From: JBAYIE01 sp041665785
Lineage (GTDB): Bacteria; Bacteroidota; Bacteroidia; UKL13-3
Direction of reading: 5' to 3'
Assembly: GCA_041665785.1 (NCBI GenBank)
Contig: JBAYIE010000002.1
Coordinates: 1-64,000, forward strand
DNA length: 64,000 nucleotides
Shown here: positions 7,655 to 16,630 of the stretch, in pieces
Layout: each line of letters opens with the position of its first letter
Position numbering within the stretch: the stretch's first letter is position 1
Position numbers and translations under genes: made by a program
The notes under the pieces: generated by a model
Database searches by the model: none
The model's input: the letters and a program-made list of their open reading frames with translations, nothing else
What the model was told of the DNA's origin: nothing

Positions 7655-8389
7655 TCAATCGGCTAATACTTTTGTATTGTATTTCAAGGTTTTCAGGATC
7701 AGGTATAAAACACAGCTTACCAAAGATCCATACAGATAAACTGAATTATAATCGCTTGATGCAAAATACCAGCTTCGGCTAACATCGAGCATCAGAAAAA
7801 TGACAAAGGTAGCAGCCAGACCATTCTTTTCCTGTCGAAAAACCTTTCTCCAGTTAAAGGATGCATTCGGAGGAACAAATCCGTTTAGTTTGGGTAATGC
7901 AACAGGCGTATTAACAGCCCACGCTTTATAGGTTTCGCCAAATTTCTGTTTAAGAAAGTCCTCTTCGGCATACACAATGCGTTCGTAATACAACAGATAA
8001 AAAAGAATAAATGAAACAATAAACCAAACGTTGCAGGTCAATAAAACAATGCCGAACCACATCAGAAAATTACCTACATACAACGGATTGCGCATGATTG
8101 AATAAATTCCGGTTTGATTTAAAACATCTGCGATTTGCCCTTCCGTTGTATTTCTTCCGGATGTGTTTCTTGGGGTATAACCAACCGTATAAACACGTAT
8201 AAGTAATCCCAATAGCGATACCCCCAGACAAACATATTCCACAATTGGTTTCAGTTCTTCATTGAGCAGCAATTCAGATCCTGAAAACACATATAAATAA
8301 ATGACGATGGGTAGAATATACAAGGGAAGTGAACTTCGAAAACGGAAAAGCCAATCCCCCTGGGATTTCATTTTGTCAGATAGAACCAT
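7655..8389 (-). CDS. Isoprenylcysteine/phospholipid methyltransferase-like membrane protein
   Basis: The 244-residue protein has about six membrane helices and the signature of the ICMT/PEMT methyltransferase family: IMRNPLYVGNFLMWFGIVLL and, later, YYERIVYAEEDFLKQKFG and YKAW, which in the family line the S-adenosylmethionine and lipid pocket. The substrate is not known; bacterial members methylate lipids or remain uncharacterised. The start codon is the ATG at 8389. The stop codon touches the stop of the convergent AlbA_2 gene, leaving no terminator space. Confidence 0.82.
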   Translation of the reverse strand: MVLSDKMKSQGDWLFRFRSSLPLYILPIVIYLYVFSGSELLLNEELKPIVEYVCLGVSLLGLLIRVYTVGYTPRNTSGRNTTEGQIADVLNQTGIYSIMRNPLYVGNFLMWFGIVLLTCNVWFIVSFILFYLLYYERIVYAEEDFLKQKFGETYKAWAVNTPVALPKLNGFVPPNASFNWRKVFRQEKNGLAATFVIFLMLDVSRSWYFASSDYNSVYLYGSLVSCVLYLILKTLKYNTKVLAD

Positions 8390-8548
8390 GGCACAAAGAA
8401 AAATATTTAATTGAATTTCCGGTTTTTACCTCCCTCAAAAATATCAAAATGATCGAATTCCTGAGCCGGCGGGTTCGTCTGTAAGCCACGTTGTATAAGG
8501 CTTTCAAGTGATTCCGGAAAATTAAATTTTATTCTGTCTGATTTGCAT

Positions 8549-8556
8549 TAGATTTG
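8549..8556 (+). promoter_or_regulatory. -7 element for guaB
   Basis: TAGATTTG matches TAnnTTTG exactly and lies 29 bases ahead of the guaB ATG, giving a leader of roughly 25 bases. No clear TTTG is seen at -33. Confidence 0.5.
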
Positions 8557-8585
8557 CACGGCAAATAACGTATCCCTTATTTGCC

Positions 8586-10058
8586 ATGATTAACGATAAA
8601 ACAAAGTATTTCGGAGAAGGCCTCACATTTGACGATGTATTAGTACTTCCGGCCTATTCAGAAATCTTGCCGCGTGAGGTTAACACTTCTACCCAGTTAA
8701 CCCGAAACATTCGCATCAATATTCCCATTCTTTCAGCAGCCATGGACACCGTGACGGAGTCGCGTTTAGCCATTGCTATGGCTCAGCAGGGCGGTGTCGG
8801 CATTCTGCATAAAAACATGAGTATTGAAAGGCAGGCCGAAGAAGTAAGACGAGTGAAACGGAGTGAGAGTGGAATGATTCTTGATCCGGTCACCCTACTG
8901 CAAACTGCCACTCTGAAAGAAGCACACAAGTTGATGAGCGAAAATAAGATTGGTGGAATCCCGATTATCAATGCTCAGCACAAACTGGTTGGCATCCTGA
9001 CCAACCGCGATTTACGCTTTGAGAAAAACATGGGTAAAAAGGTAAGCGAGGTCATGACCAGCGAAAACCTGATTACAGCACCTGAAGGAACCGACCTGAA
9101 AAAAGCGGAATCGATACTTCAGAAGTATAAAATTGAAAAACTGCCGGTGGTAAACAAACAAGGCAAACTGATTGGCCTGATTACCTATCGCGATATTTTA
9201 AAATTGAGGGACAACCCGGCCGCTTGCAAGGATAAACATGGCCGCTTGCTGGTAGGTGCTGCCGTTGGGGTAACCTCCGATACCGCTGACCGCATTGCGG
9301 CACTGGCAAAAGCCGGCGTGGATTTAGTGATTATTGATACAGCTCACGGCCATTCGCGTGGTGTATTGAATGAAGTAGCCCGCATGAGAAAAATGTTTGA
9401 TACCCTCGATATTGTTGCCGGAAATATTGCCACAGGCGATGCTGCTAAAGCTCTGGTGAAAGCCGGAGTAGATGCCGTTAAAGTAGGTGTTGGGCCAGGT
9501 TCAATTTGCACCACACGTGTAATCGCCGGAATCGGGGTTCCTCAGTTAACGGCCATTTACGAGGCGGCTAAAGCCATTAAAGGTTCGGGTGTTCCGATTA
9601 TCGGTGATGGGGGAATTCGCTACAGTGGCGACCTGGTAAAAGCTCTCGCAGCCGGTGCAAGCACCATCATGTCGGGATCGATTTTTGCCGGCACGGAAGA
9701 ATCGCCCGGCGAAACCATCATTTACGAAGGACGAAAATTCAAATCATACCGGGGTATGGGCTCCATTGAAGCCATGAAAGAGGGTTCGAAGGATCGTTAT
9801 TTCCAGGAAGCCGAAGATGAAATCGCCAAATTGGTTCCGGAAGGCATTGTTGGAATTGTTCCTTTCAAAGGTTCACTCAAGGAAGTGATCTATCAGTTCG
9901 TAGGAGGATTACGTGCCGGAATGGGATATGTTGGTGCCAAAGATGTAAAGACACTTCAAAAAGCCCGCTTTATCAAAATCACCGGTGCCGGTGCCAAAGA
10001 AAGTCATGCGCACGATATTACCATTACCAAAGAAGCACCAAACTATAGCAGAAGATAA
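8586..10058 (+). CDS. guaB: IMP dehydrogenase
   Basis: IMP dehydrogenase oxidises IMP to XMP with NAD, the committed step of guanine nucleotide synthesis. The 490-residue protein has the standard layout: a TIM-barrel opening (GLTFDDVLVLPAYSEILPRE), two CBS domains inserted at about 95-205 (KIGGIPIINAQHKLVGILTN, KIEKLPVVNKQGKLIGLITY), and the catalytic loop GVGPGSICTTRV with the active-site cysteine. The flap (YRGMGSIEAM and the later GGLRAGMGYVGAKD) is intact. It stands alone; its downstream neighbour is convergent. Confidence 0.98.
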   Translation: MINDKTKYFGEGLTFDDVLVLPAYSEILPREVNTSTQLTRNIRINIPILSAAMDTVTESRLAIAMAQQGGVGILHKNMSIERQAEEVRRVKRSESGMILDPVTLLQTATLKEAHKLMSENKIGGIPIINAQHKLVGILTNRDLRFEKNMGKKVSEVMTSENLITAPEGTDLKKAESILQKYKIEKLPVVNKQGKLIGLITYRDILKLRDNPAACKDKHGRLLVGAAVGVTSDTADRIAALAKAGVDLVIIDTAHGHSRGVLNEVARMRKMFDTLDIVAGNIATGDAAKALVKAGVDAVKVGVGPGSICTTRVIAGIGVPQLTAIYEAAKAIKGSGVPIIGDGGIRYSGDLVKALAAGASTIMSGSIFAGTEESPGETIIYEGRKFKSYRGMGSIEAMKEGSKDRYFQEAEDEIAKLVPEGIVGIVPFKGSLKEVIYQFVGGLRAGMGYVGAKDVKTLQKARFIKITGAGAKESHAHDITITKEAPNYSRR

Positions 10059-10132
10059 GCTTCACTTAAGGCAGGTTAATATCACTGTTAGCAATAACTT
10101 TTCGATTACCTTTTGTCAGCATAGGTAAACTT

Positions 10133-10543
10133 CTATTCAGACCTTACGCTTTGCTGTTTAATTTCTCTTTTTCTGTAGTAAAAATAATAACCTGTGTACA
10201 CTATTATGCATCCCAATGCATCTGCAATCCAATCATAGATATCAAACTGCCGGGTTGTTGTAAACAGGGATTGAAAAACTTCCGTAAGAAAACCATAAAT
10301 AGCAACCAATATACAAATCCAGCGTATCGTTTTTATTTTAACGGATTCCATTCCTGCCCGGGCACGAATCCAAAGGTAAGCCTGCGTACTGAATAAAAAC
10401 ATGTGAATGGGTTTGTCGTAAGTAAAGAGGTCAGTAAACTGTAACCGCTTTAATGTGCCCACATTGGCAATGGTTGCAAAAAGTATGAAACCGGCCCACA
10501 AGTAGGGTAAAATATATAACCTGATATGGCCGGAATATTTCAT
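10133..10543 (-). CDS. VanZ-like membrane protein
   Basis: The 136-residue protein has four predicted membrane helices and the VanZ-like pattern: YDKPIHMFLFSTQAYLW (Asp/Lys/His after the second helix) and GFLTEVFQSLFTTTRQFDIYD, followed by DALGCIIVY. VanZ of enterococci lowers teicoplanin susceptibility, but chromosomal Bacteroidota homologues have no known role. It is eight bases downstream of pgk on the same strand and probably cotranscribed with it. Confidence 0.82.
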   Translation of the reverse strand: MKYSGHIRLYILPYLWAGFILFATIANVGTLKRLQFTDLFTYDKPIHMFLFSTQAYLWIRARAGMESVKIKTIRWICILVAIYGFLTEVFQSLFTTTRQFDIYDWIADALGCIIVYTGYYFYYRKREIKQQSVRSE

Positions 10544-10551
10544 TTTATAAC

Positions 10552-11769
10552 CTATTCATTGATGGCACGAATTCCCGGCAATTCTTTGCCCTCAAAATAT
10601 TCCAGCAATGCACCTCCCCCGGTACTAATATAACTCACCTGATCTTCAAAACCAAACTTTGCAACCGCAGCTGCGCTGTCGCCACCCCCAATTAAAGAGA
10701 AAGCACCATTTTTTGTAGCTTCAGCTACGGCTACGGCCGCCTGCCGTGTACCGGCTTCAAAGTGACTCATTTCAAAAACGCCCATTGGACCATTCCACAA
10801 AATGGTTTTGGATGCCCTGATTATTGCATCGTTGGCTTCAATAGCTTGCGGACCAATATCTAATCCCATCCAACCGGCCTCTATCAATTTATTGTCGCAT
10901 ACCTTATAATTAGCCTCATTGGAAAATGCATCAGCCACAATGGAATCCTGAGGCAATATCAGTTTTACTCCCTTGCTTTCGGCCTTCCTGATCAGATCCA
11001 GACACAATTCAAGACGATCATTTTCGCACAACGATGAACCGATTTCGTAACCCATGGCTTTCAGAAACGTATAAGCCATTCCGCCTCCAATTATCAGGTT
11101 ATCTACCTTGTTGATCAGGTTTTCGAGAATAAGGAGTTTGTCGGAAACTTTTGCTCCACCGGTAATGGCGGTAAACGGCCGGGCTGCATCTTTCATCACT
11201 TTATCGGCATTTGCAATTTCATGCGCCATTACATATCCGAAACATTTGGCCTGAGGAAAAAACCGGGCCACAATAGCGGTAGATGCATGCGCGCGGTGCG
11301 CTGTTCCAAAAGCATCATTTACATAAACGTCGCCGTAATTCGATAGTTTCTGCGCAAAATCTGCATCCCCTTTCTCTTCCTGTTTGTAAAAACGAAGATT
11401 TTCCAGCAACAATACTTCTCCCGGCTTTAGCGCTGCTGCGAGGGTTGAGGCTTCTTCGCCTATGCAATCAGGAGCAAATTTAACCGGAACACCAAGGAGA
11501 TCTGTAACACATTGAACCACATTACGCAAAGTATATTTTTGGATGTCCACGCTGCCGTCTTCTTTTAGTTTCTTCAGCGGCCGACCCAGATGCGACATCA
11601 AAATGCAAGCTCCGCCATCGTTCAGGATCTTTTTCAGGGTCGGAATAGTAGCCCGGATACGCGCATCATCTGTGATATTTCCCTGCTTATCCATAGGTAC
11701 ATTAAAATCAACCCGGACCAGTGCTTTTTTACCGGAAAATGATATTGCATCAACTGTTTTCATATTCAT
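10552..11769 (-). CDS. pgk: Phosphoglycerate kinase
   Basis: Phosphoglycerate kinase makes ATP from 1,3-bisphosphoglycerate in glycolysis. The 405-residue protein shows the family landmarks: ALVRVDFNVPMD, ILMSHLGRP, VLLLENLRFYKQEEKGD, FGTAHRAHAST, the nucleotide-binding ILWNGPMGVFE and the C-terminal LIGGGDSAAAV. Two ATG codons lie close together (11769 and 11763); the promoter at 11784-11791 is compatible with either and gives a leader of about 10-15 bases. Confidence 0.98.
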   Translation of the reverse strand: MNMKTVDAISFSGKKALVRVDFNVPMDKQGNITDDARIRATIPTLKKILNDGGACILMSHLGRPLKKLKEDGSVDIQKYTLRNVVQCVTDLLGVPVKFAPDCIGEEASTLAAALKPGEVLLLENLRFYKQEEKGDADFAQKLSNYGDVYVNDAFGTAHRAHASTAIVARFFPQAKCFGYVMAHEIANADKVMKDAARPFTAITGGAKVSDKLLILENLINKVDNLIIGGGMAYTFLKAMGYEIGSSLCENDRLELCLDLIRKAESKGVKLILPQDSIVADAFSNEANYKVCDNKLIEAGWMGLDIGPQAIEANDAIIRASKTILWNGPMGVFEMSHFEAGTRQAAVAVAEATKNGAFSLIGGGDSAAAVAKFGFEDQVSYISTGGGALLEYFEGKELPGIRAINE

Positions 11770-11783
11770 ACTTAAAAGTGGGG

Positions 11784-11791
11784 CAAAAATA
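11784..11791 (-). promoter_or_regulatory. -7 element for pgk
   Basis: Minus-strand TATTTTTG matches TAnnTTTG exactly, 14 bases before the pgk ATG. It should also drive the vanZ-like gene. Confidence 0.5.
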
Positions 11792-11829
11792 ATTTTTTTG
11801 ATTAGAATTGTTCACCAATTCCTACTCCT

Positions 11830-12264
11830 ATGCGTATTTATTCCATACTTTTCATCCTGCTATCGTTGGCTTCCTGCAGCAACAAACGTCTCGATATGCT
11901 TTGTCAAACCTGGCAAGTCAGCGATGTACAATTCATCAATGAAAAGGAAGCTATTATGCAAACCGATACCATGAAAGGCAATCAGATTGAAGTCGCCAAA
12001 TTTCAGTTACGCGATATTCTGATGAAACTTATTTATGAATTTAAACCCGACGGTTCATATCTCACAGGTAATCCTTCTGCTTCTACCGAAGGTAATTATG
12101 AGTTAAAAAAGCACGCCATTACCTTTATCAGTAAACAAGGGGAAGAAGTAAAAGAAAAATCCTTCGAAATAGAAAAATTAACCAAAGATTCACTGATATT
12201 GTTGATGCAAAACGATCAAACCAGTTTGAAAGTAAAATTGATTCTTACCCCGGTTGCACCATAA
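11830..12264 (+). CDS. Lipocalin-like lipoprotein
   Basis: The 144-residue protein has a lipoprotein signal peptide with lipobox (LLSLASC at the first Cys), so it is probably membrane anchored. The mature part starts with LCQTWQVSDV and contains FKPDGSYLTG, GNYELKKHAITF and a final strand SLKVKLILTP. This is the pattern of short lipocalin-like/DUF4923-type lipoproteins that form an eight-stranded barrel. A ligand cannot be inferred. The Rieske gene follows five bases after its stop, so the two are probably in one transcript. Confidence 0.7.
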   Translation: MRIYSILFILLSLASCSNKRLDMLCQTWQVSDVQFINEKEAIMQTDTMKGNQIEVAKFQLRDILMKLIYEFKPDGSYLTGNPSASTEGNYELKKHAITFISKQGEEVKEKSFEIEKLTKDSLILLMQNDQTSLKVKLILTPVAP

Positions 12265-12269
12265 CATTC

Positions 12270-12626
12270 ATGAAAGAGACCCTTGACTGGAATCGCGTCT
12301 ACCCGATATATAAAGATGGCGAATCACCTCAGCTTCCTGATTCTGTCAAAAGCATTACTATAGCCGGAAAACCGGTTTGCCTGATTTATACCAACAAAAA
12401 ATATTTTGCCGTACAGGATCGCTGTCCGCATGCCGGTGCACGCTTCGGCGCAGGCGGATGGTGCGCCAATGAAACACTGATTTGCCCCCTTCACCGTCAA
12501 TCTTTTGATTTATTAACAGGGCGGGGTTCACGTGGAGATTATATTCCTGTATATCCGGTGGAGGTTCGGGAAGATGGCGTTTATGTAGGTATTCCCTTGA
12601 AGAAAAAATGGTGGTGGCCTTTTTAA
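12270..12626 (+). CDS. Rieske [2Fe-2S] ferredoxin-like protein
   Basis: The 118-residue soluble protein carries one Rieske domain. The cluster ligands are visible as CPH (in DRCPHAGARF) and, after about 18 residues, CPLH (in ICPLHRQSFD), i.e. two Cys-x-His style pairs. No signal peptide or membrane helix is present, so it is cytosolic and more like the small NirD/bphF-type ferredoxins than the Rieske protein of the bc1 complex. It would pass electrons to an unknown oxidoreductase. It ends with a Trp-Trp-Trp-Pro-Phe tail. Confidence 0.88.
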   Translation: MKETLDWNRVYPIYKDGESPQLPDSVKSITIAGKPVCLIYTNKKYFAVQDRCPHAGARFGAGGWCANETLICPLHRQSFDLLTGRGSRGDYIPVYPVEVREDGVYVGIPLKKKWWWPF

Positions 12627-12787
12627 AGTAACACCACGCCTGCTTTTTCAAAAATCAGACAACCACCGCGATTCTAAAGGTATAAATGCGATCCGGTCGG
12701 TTGTGCATAAATTTCCATGCTTTCTGTTGATTTTTTCTTGTCTGCCACCCTCTTATTCATGAATATTTCTCGTTATTTGAACACAGC

Positions 12788-13918
12788 ATGTTGTTTCATC
12801 AGATTATAGGGCAGGAGCAGGTAAAAAGCCGCTTGATTCAGAGTATCCACCATTCACGCATCAGCCATACACAGTTGTTTTTAGGCCCCGAAGGCAGTGG
12901 TGCTTTGCCCCTTGCAGTGGCTTACGCACAAATGATCAATTGCCTGAATCCTGCAGAAACAGACAGCTGTGGTGTATGTTCAAGTTGTGTAAAGTTTGAA
13001 AAGCTGATTCATCCCGATTTGCACTTTACCTTTCCAACCATTGCCATCGATAAGAAAAAAGTGAGCAACGATTTTATTGAAAGCTGGCGCAAGGCATTTA
13101 TTGAGAATCCGTATATCAGTGAATTGCAGTGGTTGTTAACCCTTGATGATGAGGGGAAAAAACAAGGCAATATTACGGCAGAGGAATGCCGCGATGTGAT
13201 TCGGAAAGTGGGACTTAAATCGTACGAAGCCAAATACAAAACCATAATTGTCTGGATGCCGGAATACATGCGTCAGGAAGGCAATATCTTATTGAAGTTG
13301 CTGGAAGAACCACCTGAAAAAACCTTGATCTTATTGGTTGGTCAGGATGCAGAAAAAGTGCTGGCTACCATACTTTCGAGGGCTCAAACCATTCGCATTC
13401 CGCATTTATCCGATGATGCCATTGCGCAACACCTGATCGATTCGTTTCAGGCCGACAAACAGGAAGCTGAAACCATTGCAAGGGTTGCCGAAGGGAATCT
13501 GGTTATGGCTCGTTCGCTGATGGATGCAGGCCGCTCGGATTACAATGAACTTTTTGCCGAATGGATGCGGGCCTGCTATATGGGTAAAATTCCGGAAATC
13601 AATCGTTTGATCGATAAGATCAGCGGTACCGGAAGAGAATTCATTAAAAGTTTTATTGCATATGGTTTACATATGCTCAGGGCTGTATTGTTAAGCCGCC
13701 ATGCCGATGACGGATTGATTCGCTTAAGCAGTGCTGAACGCGAATTTATACGAAAATTTACGATTGTTTTTGACGATCATAATATCGAAGAAATATCAGG
13801 AATGTTAAACCAAACTGCATTTCATATTGAGCGCAATGCCGACCTGAAGATTACCTTTTTAAATCTTTCTTTATATATTAGCAGGCGATTGATCCGGCAA
13901 AAAGCCGCTTCAAACTAG
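12788..13918 (+). CDS. holB: DNA polymerase III delta' subunit-like protein
   Basis: The 376-residue protein is an AAA+ clamp-loader subunit. It has a Walker-A-like segment (LFLGPEGSGALPLAVAYAQM) in which the canonical lysine is absent, as in many delta' proteins, and a four-cysteine zinc site (CLNPAETDSCGVCSSC). LKLLEEPPEKTLILLVG matches the usual LLKxLEEPP block. It is the first gene of a compact plus-strand run with ricT and gldH. That order is common in Bacteroidota and supports the assignment. Confidence 0.9.
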   Translation: MLFHQIIGQEQVKSRLIQSIHHSRISHTQLFLGPEGSGALPLAVAYAQMINCLNPAETDSCGVCSSCVKFEKLIHPDLHFTFPTIAIDKKKVSNDFIESWRKAFIENPYISELQWLLTLDDEGKKQGNITAEECRDVIRKVGLKSYEAKYKTIIVWMPEYMRQEGNILLKLLEEPPEKTLILLVGQDAEKVLATILSRAQTIRIPHLSDDAIAQHLIDSFQADKQEAETIARVAEGNLVMARSLMDAGRSDYNELFAEWMRACYMGKIPEINRLIDKISGTGREFIKSFIAYGLHMLRAVLLSRHADDGLIRLSSAEREFIRKFTIVFDDHNIEEISGMLNQTAFHIERNADLKITFLNLSLYISRRLIRQKAASN

Positions 13919-13990
13919 TTTTTACCAGTAATTACCCTGAATGGATGATCTCTTTGGCAGATCAACATTCACTCTATAATAGACCATTAA

Positions 13991-15163
13991 ATGGGATGTG
14001 GATCAGGTGGATGCAGCAGCGGCGGATGCAGCAGCGGCGCATGCAATAAATTAAATACGTACGATTGGCTGGCTACCATGGAAATGCCGGCGTACATGAA
14101 GCCATTCGACATCGTTGAAGTAAGGTTCAAAGGTACACGTAAGGAGTTTTACCGAAATAGCGGCAATCATGATATTACCAACAACGAGTTGGTGGTAGTG
14201 GAAATGGAAAACGGTTACGATATTGGAAAAGTAGCCCTCAAAGGTGAACTCGTTAAGCTGCAAATGAAAAAAGCCGGTGTTGCAGAGGATGCAGCTGATA
14301 TTCGTAAAATCATGCGCAAGGCCAGCGATGCAGATTCTGCCCGCTATAAAGAAAATGTTGAGCTTGAAGTTCCAACCATGTACAAAGCACGGAGCATTGC
14401 CATGGAACTGGGACTGAAAATGAAACTGAGCGATGTGGAATACCAGGGCGACAGGCGCAAAGCTACATTTTACTATACCGCCGAAGAACGCGTTGATTTT
14501 CGTGAACTGATCAAACGCCTGGCAGATGCTTTCAAAGTACGGATCGAAATGCGGCAAATCGGTTACCGGCAAGAGGCTGGCCGTCTGGGAGCCATTGGTT
14601 CCTGTGGCCGCGAACTTTGCTGTTCTACCTGGCTTACCGATTTTAAACTGGTTCATACCAGTGCGGCACGTTACCAGAATTTGTCGATCAACCAACTAAA
14701 ACTCTCAGGCCAATGCGGCAAACTTAAATGCTGCCTCAACTACGAGTTAGATGCATATTCAGAGGCCTTGAAAGAATTTCCGGAAAACGATCAGTTACGT
14801 CTCGAACTGGCTGACGGTCCTTATAAATTCATGAAATCAGACATTCTGAAACGCATGATGTGGTTTGTTCCGTTGAATGAAATAGGTGGCGAATGGCTGG
14901 GATTGAAGGTGAACAAAGTGAAAGAATATATCGAATTGAACAAGCGCGGGGAAAGACCGGAAGCTGAAAAGCAAAAGGTGATTCCAAAAGTTGTTGAGCT
15001 GGAGTTTAAAAACGATATGGGCACCGAAGACATCAACCGTCTCGAATCGCGCAATAAAAATAAACCTCCACGCAAAGGCGGAGCACCCAACCGAAATAAC
15101 CGAAATCGCGGAAATAACCGAAATCGCAATCCAAATCAGAATCCGAATCCGAAAAAAGGATGA
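13991..15163 (+). CDS. ricT: PSP1/RicT-like iron-sulfur regulatory protein
   Basis: This 390-residue protein is the Bacteroidota form of the PSP1 family (RicT/YaaT). In Bacillus, RicT acts with RicA and RicF in a complex carrying iron-sulfur clusters that affects mRNA maturation. The conserved core holds CGRELCCSTW and QCGKLKCCLNYE, the cysteine motifs of the family. Two additions stand out: an N-terminal Gly/Ser/Cys repeat (GCGSGGCSSGGCSSGAC) and a C-terminal Arg/Asn/Lys-rich tail of about 45 residues that resembles RNA-binding tails. The stop overlaps the start of gldH by four bases, so they are coupled. Confidence 0.92.
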   Translation: MGCGSGGCSSGGCSSGACNKLNTYDWLATMEMPAYMKPFDIVEVRFKGTRKEFYRNSGNHDITNNELVVVEMENGYDIGKVALKGELVKLQMKKAGVAEDAADIRKIMRKASDADSARYKENVELEVPTMYKARSIAMELGLKMKLSDVEYQGDRRKATFYYTAEERVDFRELIKRLADAFKVRIEMRQIGYRQEAGRLGAIGSCGRELCCSTWLTDFKLVHTSAARYQNLSINQLKLSGQCGKLKCCLNYELDAYSEALKEFPENDQLRLELADGPYKFMKSDILKRMMWFVPLNEIGGEWLGLKVNKVKEYIELNKRGERPEAEKQKVIPKVVELEFKNDMGTEDINRLESRNKNKPPRKGGAPNRNNRNRGNNRNRNPNQNPNPKKG

Positions 15164-15633
15164 AACGTTTTCTTTACTTAGGTTTGTTTCTGTTCATGTT
15201 GCTTAGCGGCTGCGACCCGGCGCGTGTATTTGATGAAAATAAAACCATATCCGATAATCAATGGTATTATAAAACCTCCATGCCCTTTGAAGTACAAGTG
15301 CAGGATACCAATGCATGGTATAATGTATATATAAACCTGAGGGTAACTACCGACTATAAATTCAACAATATTTTTCTTTGGCTGCATACCACCAACCCCG
15401 ATAATCAAACAGATAAACGGAGGATAGAAATCAGACTGGCCGATGAACACGGAAAATGGCTGGGCAGCGGATTGGGAGATTTATACGATTACCAATTTCC
15501 TGTTTTACAAAAGGTGCGCTTCCCGGTAAGTGGATTTTACCGGTTCGATGTGAGCCAGAATATGCGGGAGGATACTTTGAAATTTGTAAAATCAGTGGGT
15601 ATTCGCGTCGAAAAGTTCCGCGAAGAAGAGTAA
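15160..15633 (+). CDS. gldH: Gliding motility lipoprotein GldH
   Basis: The 157-residue protein is a lipoprotein: signal peptide, then lipobox LLSGC. The mature sequence contains the family phrases SDNQWYYKTSMPFEV and NDNVYINLRVTTDYKF-type strands followed by FLWLHT, and RFDVSQNMREDTLK near the end. GldH is needed for gliding in Flavobacterium johnsoniae and is associated with the type IX secretion/gliding machinery. It overlaps ricT by four bases. GldH also occurs in non-gliding Bacteroidota, so gliding itself is not proven. Confidence 0.93.
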   Translation: MKRFLYLGLFLFMLLSGCDPARVFDENKTISDNQWYYKTSMPFEVQVQDTNAWYNVYINLRVTTDYKFNNIFLWLHTTNPDNQTDKRRIEIRLADEHGKWLGSGLGDLYDYQFPVLQKVRFPVSGFYRFDVSQNMREDTLKFVKSVGIRVEKFREEE

Positions 15634-15639
15634 ACAAAA

Positions 15640-15675
15640 AAACCTGAAGCAGGAACATTATCGCACTTCAGGTTT
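15640..15675. terminator. Bidirectional terminator between gldH and the crotonase gene
   Basis: The perfect inverted repeat AAACCTGAAG / CTTCAGGTTT (15640-15649 and 15666-15675) has A- and T-rich flanks on both sides and lies between two convergent genes. Confidence 0.75.
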
Positions 15676-15695
15676 CCCTTTGAATCATTATTTCC

Positions 15696-16487
15696 TCAAT
15701 GACCTTTGAAATGAGCCGCACGTTTTTCCATAAACGCCTGAGTTCCTTCTTTAAAATCTTCGGAACCAAAAAAGTTGCCGAATTCATTGATTTCTACATT
15801 GTGTCCATCCAGTTTCTTTTCATAAAAAGCATTCACGCAATGGATTACCGAAGCAATAGCCAAAGGTGATTTGGTTTTTATCTTATTCATAATCTCTTCG
15901 CATTTCGGAATCAATTCTTCTAAAGTAACCACATGGTTAACCAACCCTAAGCGGTATGCCTCTTCGGCATTGATGGATTCTCCGGTCATCAGCAACTCCA
16001 ATGCACGCCCTTTGCCGATTAATTGCGCCAAACGCTGCGTTCCGGCATATCCCGGTGTAATTCCAAGATTTACCTCGGGTTGACCAAATTTGGCATTCTG
16101 AGAAGCAATACGAATATGACAGGCCATGGCCAACTCGTTTCCTCCACCTAAAGCAAAACCGTTAACTGCTGCTATTACTGGCTTCGGTGAATTTTCAAGC
16201 GCGTTCAATACCGCATGACCTTCTGCGCTCATCCGGGTTCCCTCTTCTACATTAAAATTGGCGAATTCAGCGATATCCGCTCCCGCAGCAAATGCCTTTG
16301 GTCCGGATCCGGTTATGATTATCCCTTTTACTTCGTGATTATGGTATGAGCTTAATACAGCCTCCTTGATCTCTTTCAGGGTCTGAATATTCAATGCGTT
16401 TAGTTTCGATTCACGGTTGATCACGATATACATGATCTCTTTCTCAATTTTTGTAAGTATCGTTTGATACATAATAGCTGTGCTCAT
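15696..16487 (-). CDS. Enoyl-CoA hydratase/isomerase family protein
   Basis: The 263-residue crotonase-fold enzyme contains AFAAGADIAEF (oxyanion-hole region) and GFALGGGNELAMAC, with the first catalytic Glu, and FGQPEVNLGITPG with the second Glu, so both hydratase carboxylates are present. It probably hydrates trans-2-enoyl-CoA in fatty acid or amino acid breakdown; substrate chain length cannot be told. A second ATG lies five codons downstream of the chosen start. It stands alone, without other beta-oxidation genes nearby. Confidence 0.92.
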   Translation of the reverse strand: MSTAIMYQTILTKIEKEIMYIVINRESKLNALNIQTLKEIKEAVLSSYHNHEVKGIIITGSGPKAFAAGADIAEFANFNVEEGTRMSAEGHAVLNALENSPKPVIAAVNGFALGGGNELAMACHIRIASQNAKFGQPEVNLGITPGYAGTQRLAQLIGKGRALELLMTGESINAEEAYRLGLVNHVVTLEELIPKCEEIMNKIKTKSPLAIASVIHCVNAFYEKKLDGHNVEINEFGNFFGSEDFKEGTQAFMEKRAAHFKGH

Positions 16488-16630
16488 TATACGTTTAAAG
16501 TTGGATTTTGGGCAATATTGGATACTGTCTGTTTTTTATTAGACAGCGCAACATTAACTGGAATTTTGAATTAAAAAAACATGATTTCCATCTTCCGATG
16601 CACAGAAGGATGTTGAAAACATTTAGCCGT

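Noticed and set aside
14051..14695. 214-codon frame antisense to ricT
   Set aside because: It is a shadow of the conserved ricT codons; no start or promoter of its own is seen.
15055..15160. Tandem repeat DNA near the end of ricT
   Set aside because: The repeats are codons of the Asn/Arg-rich protein tail and need no separate feature.
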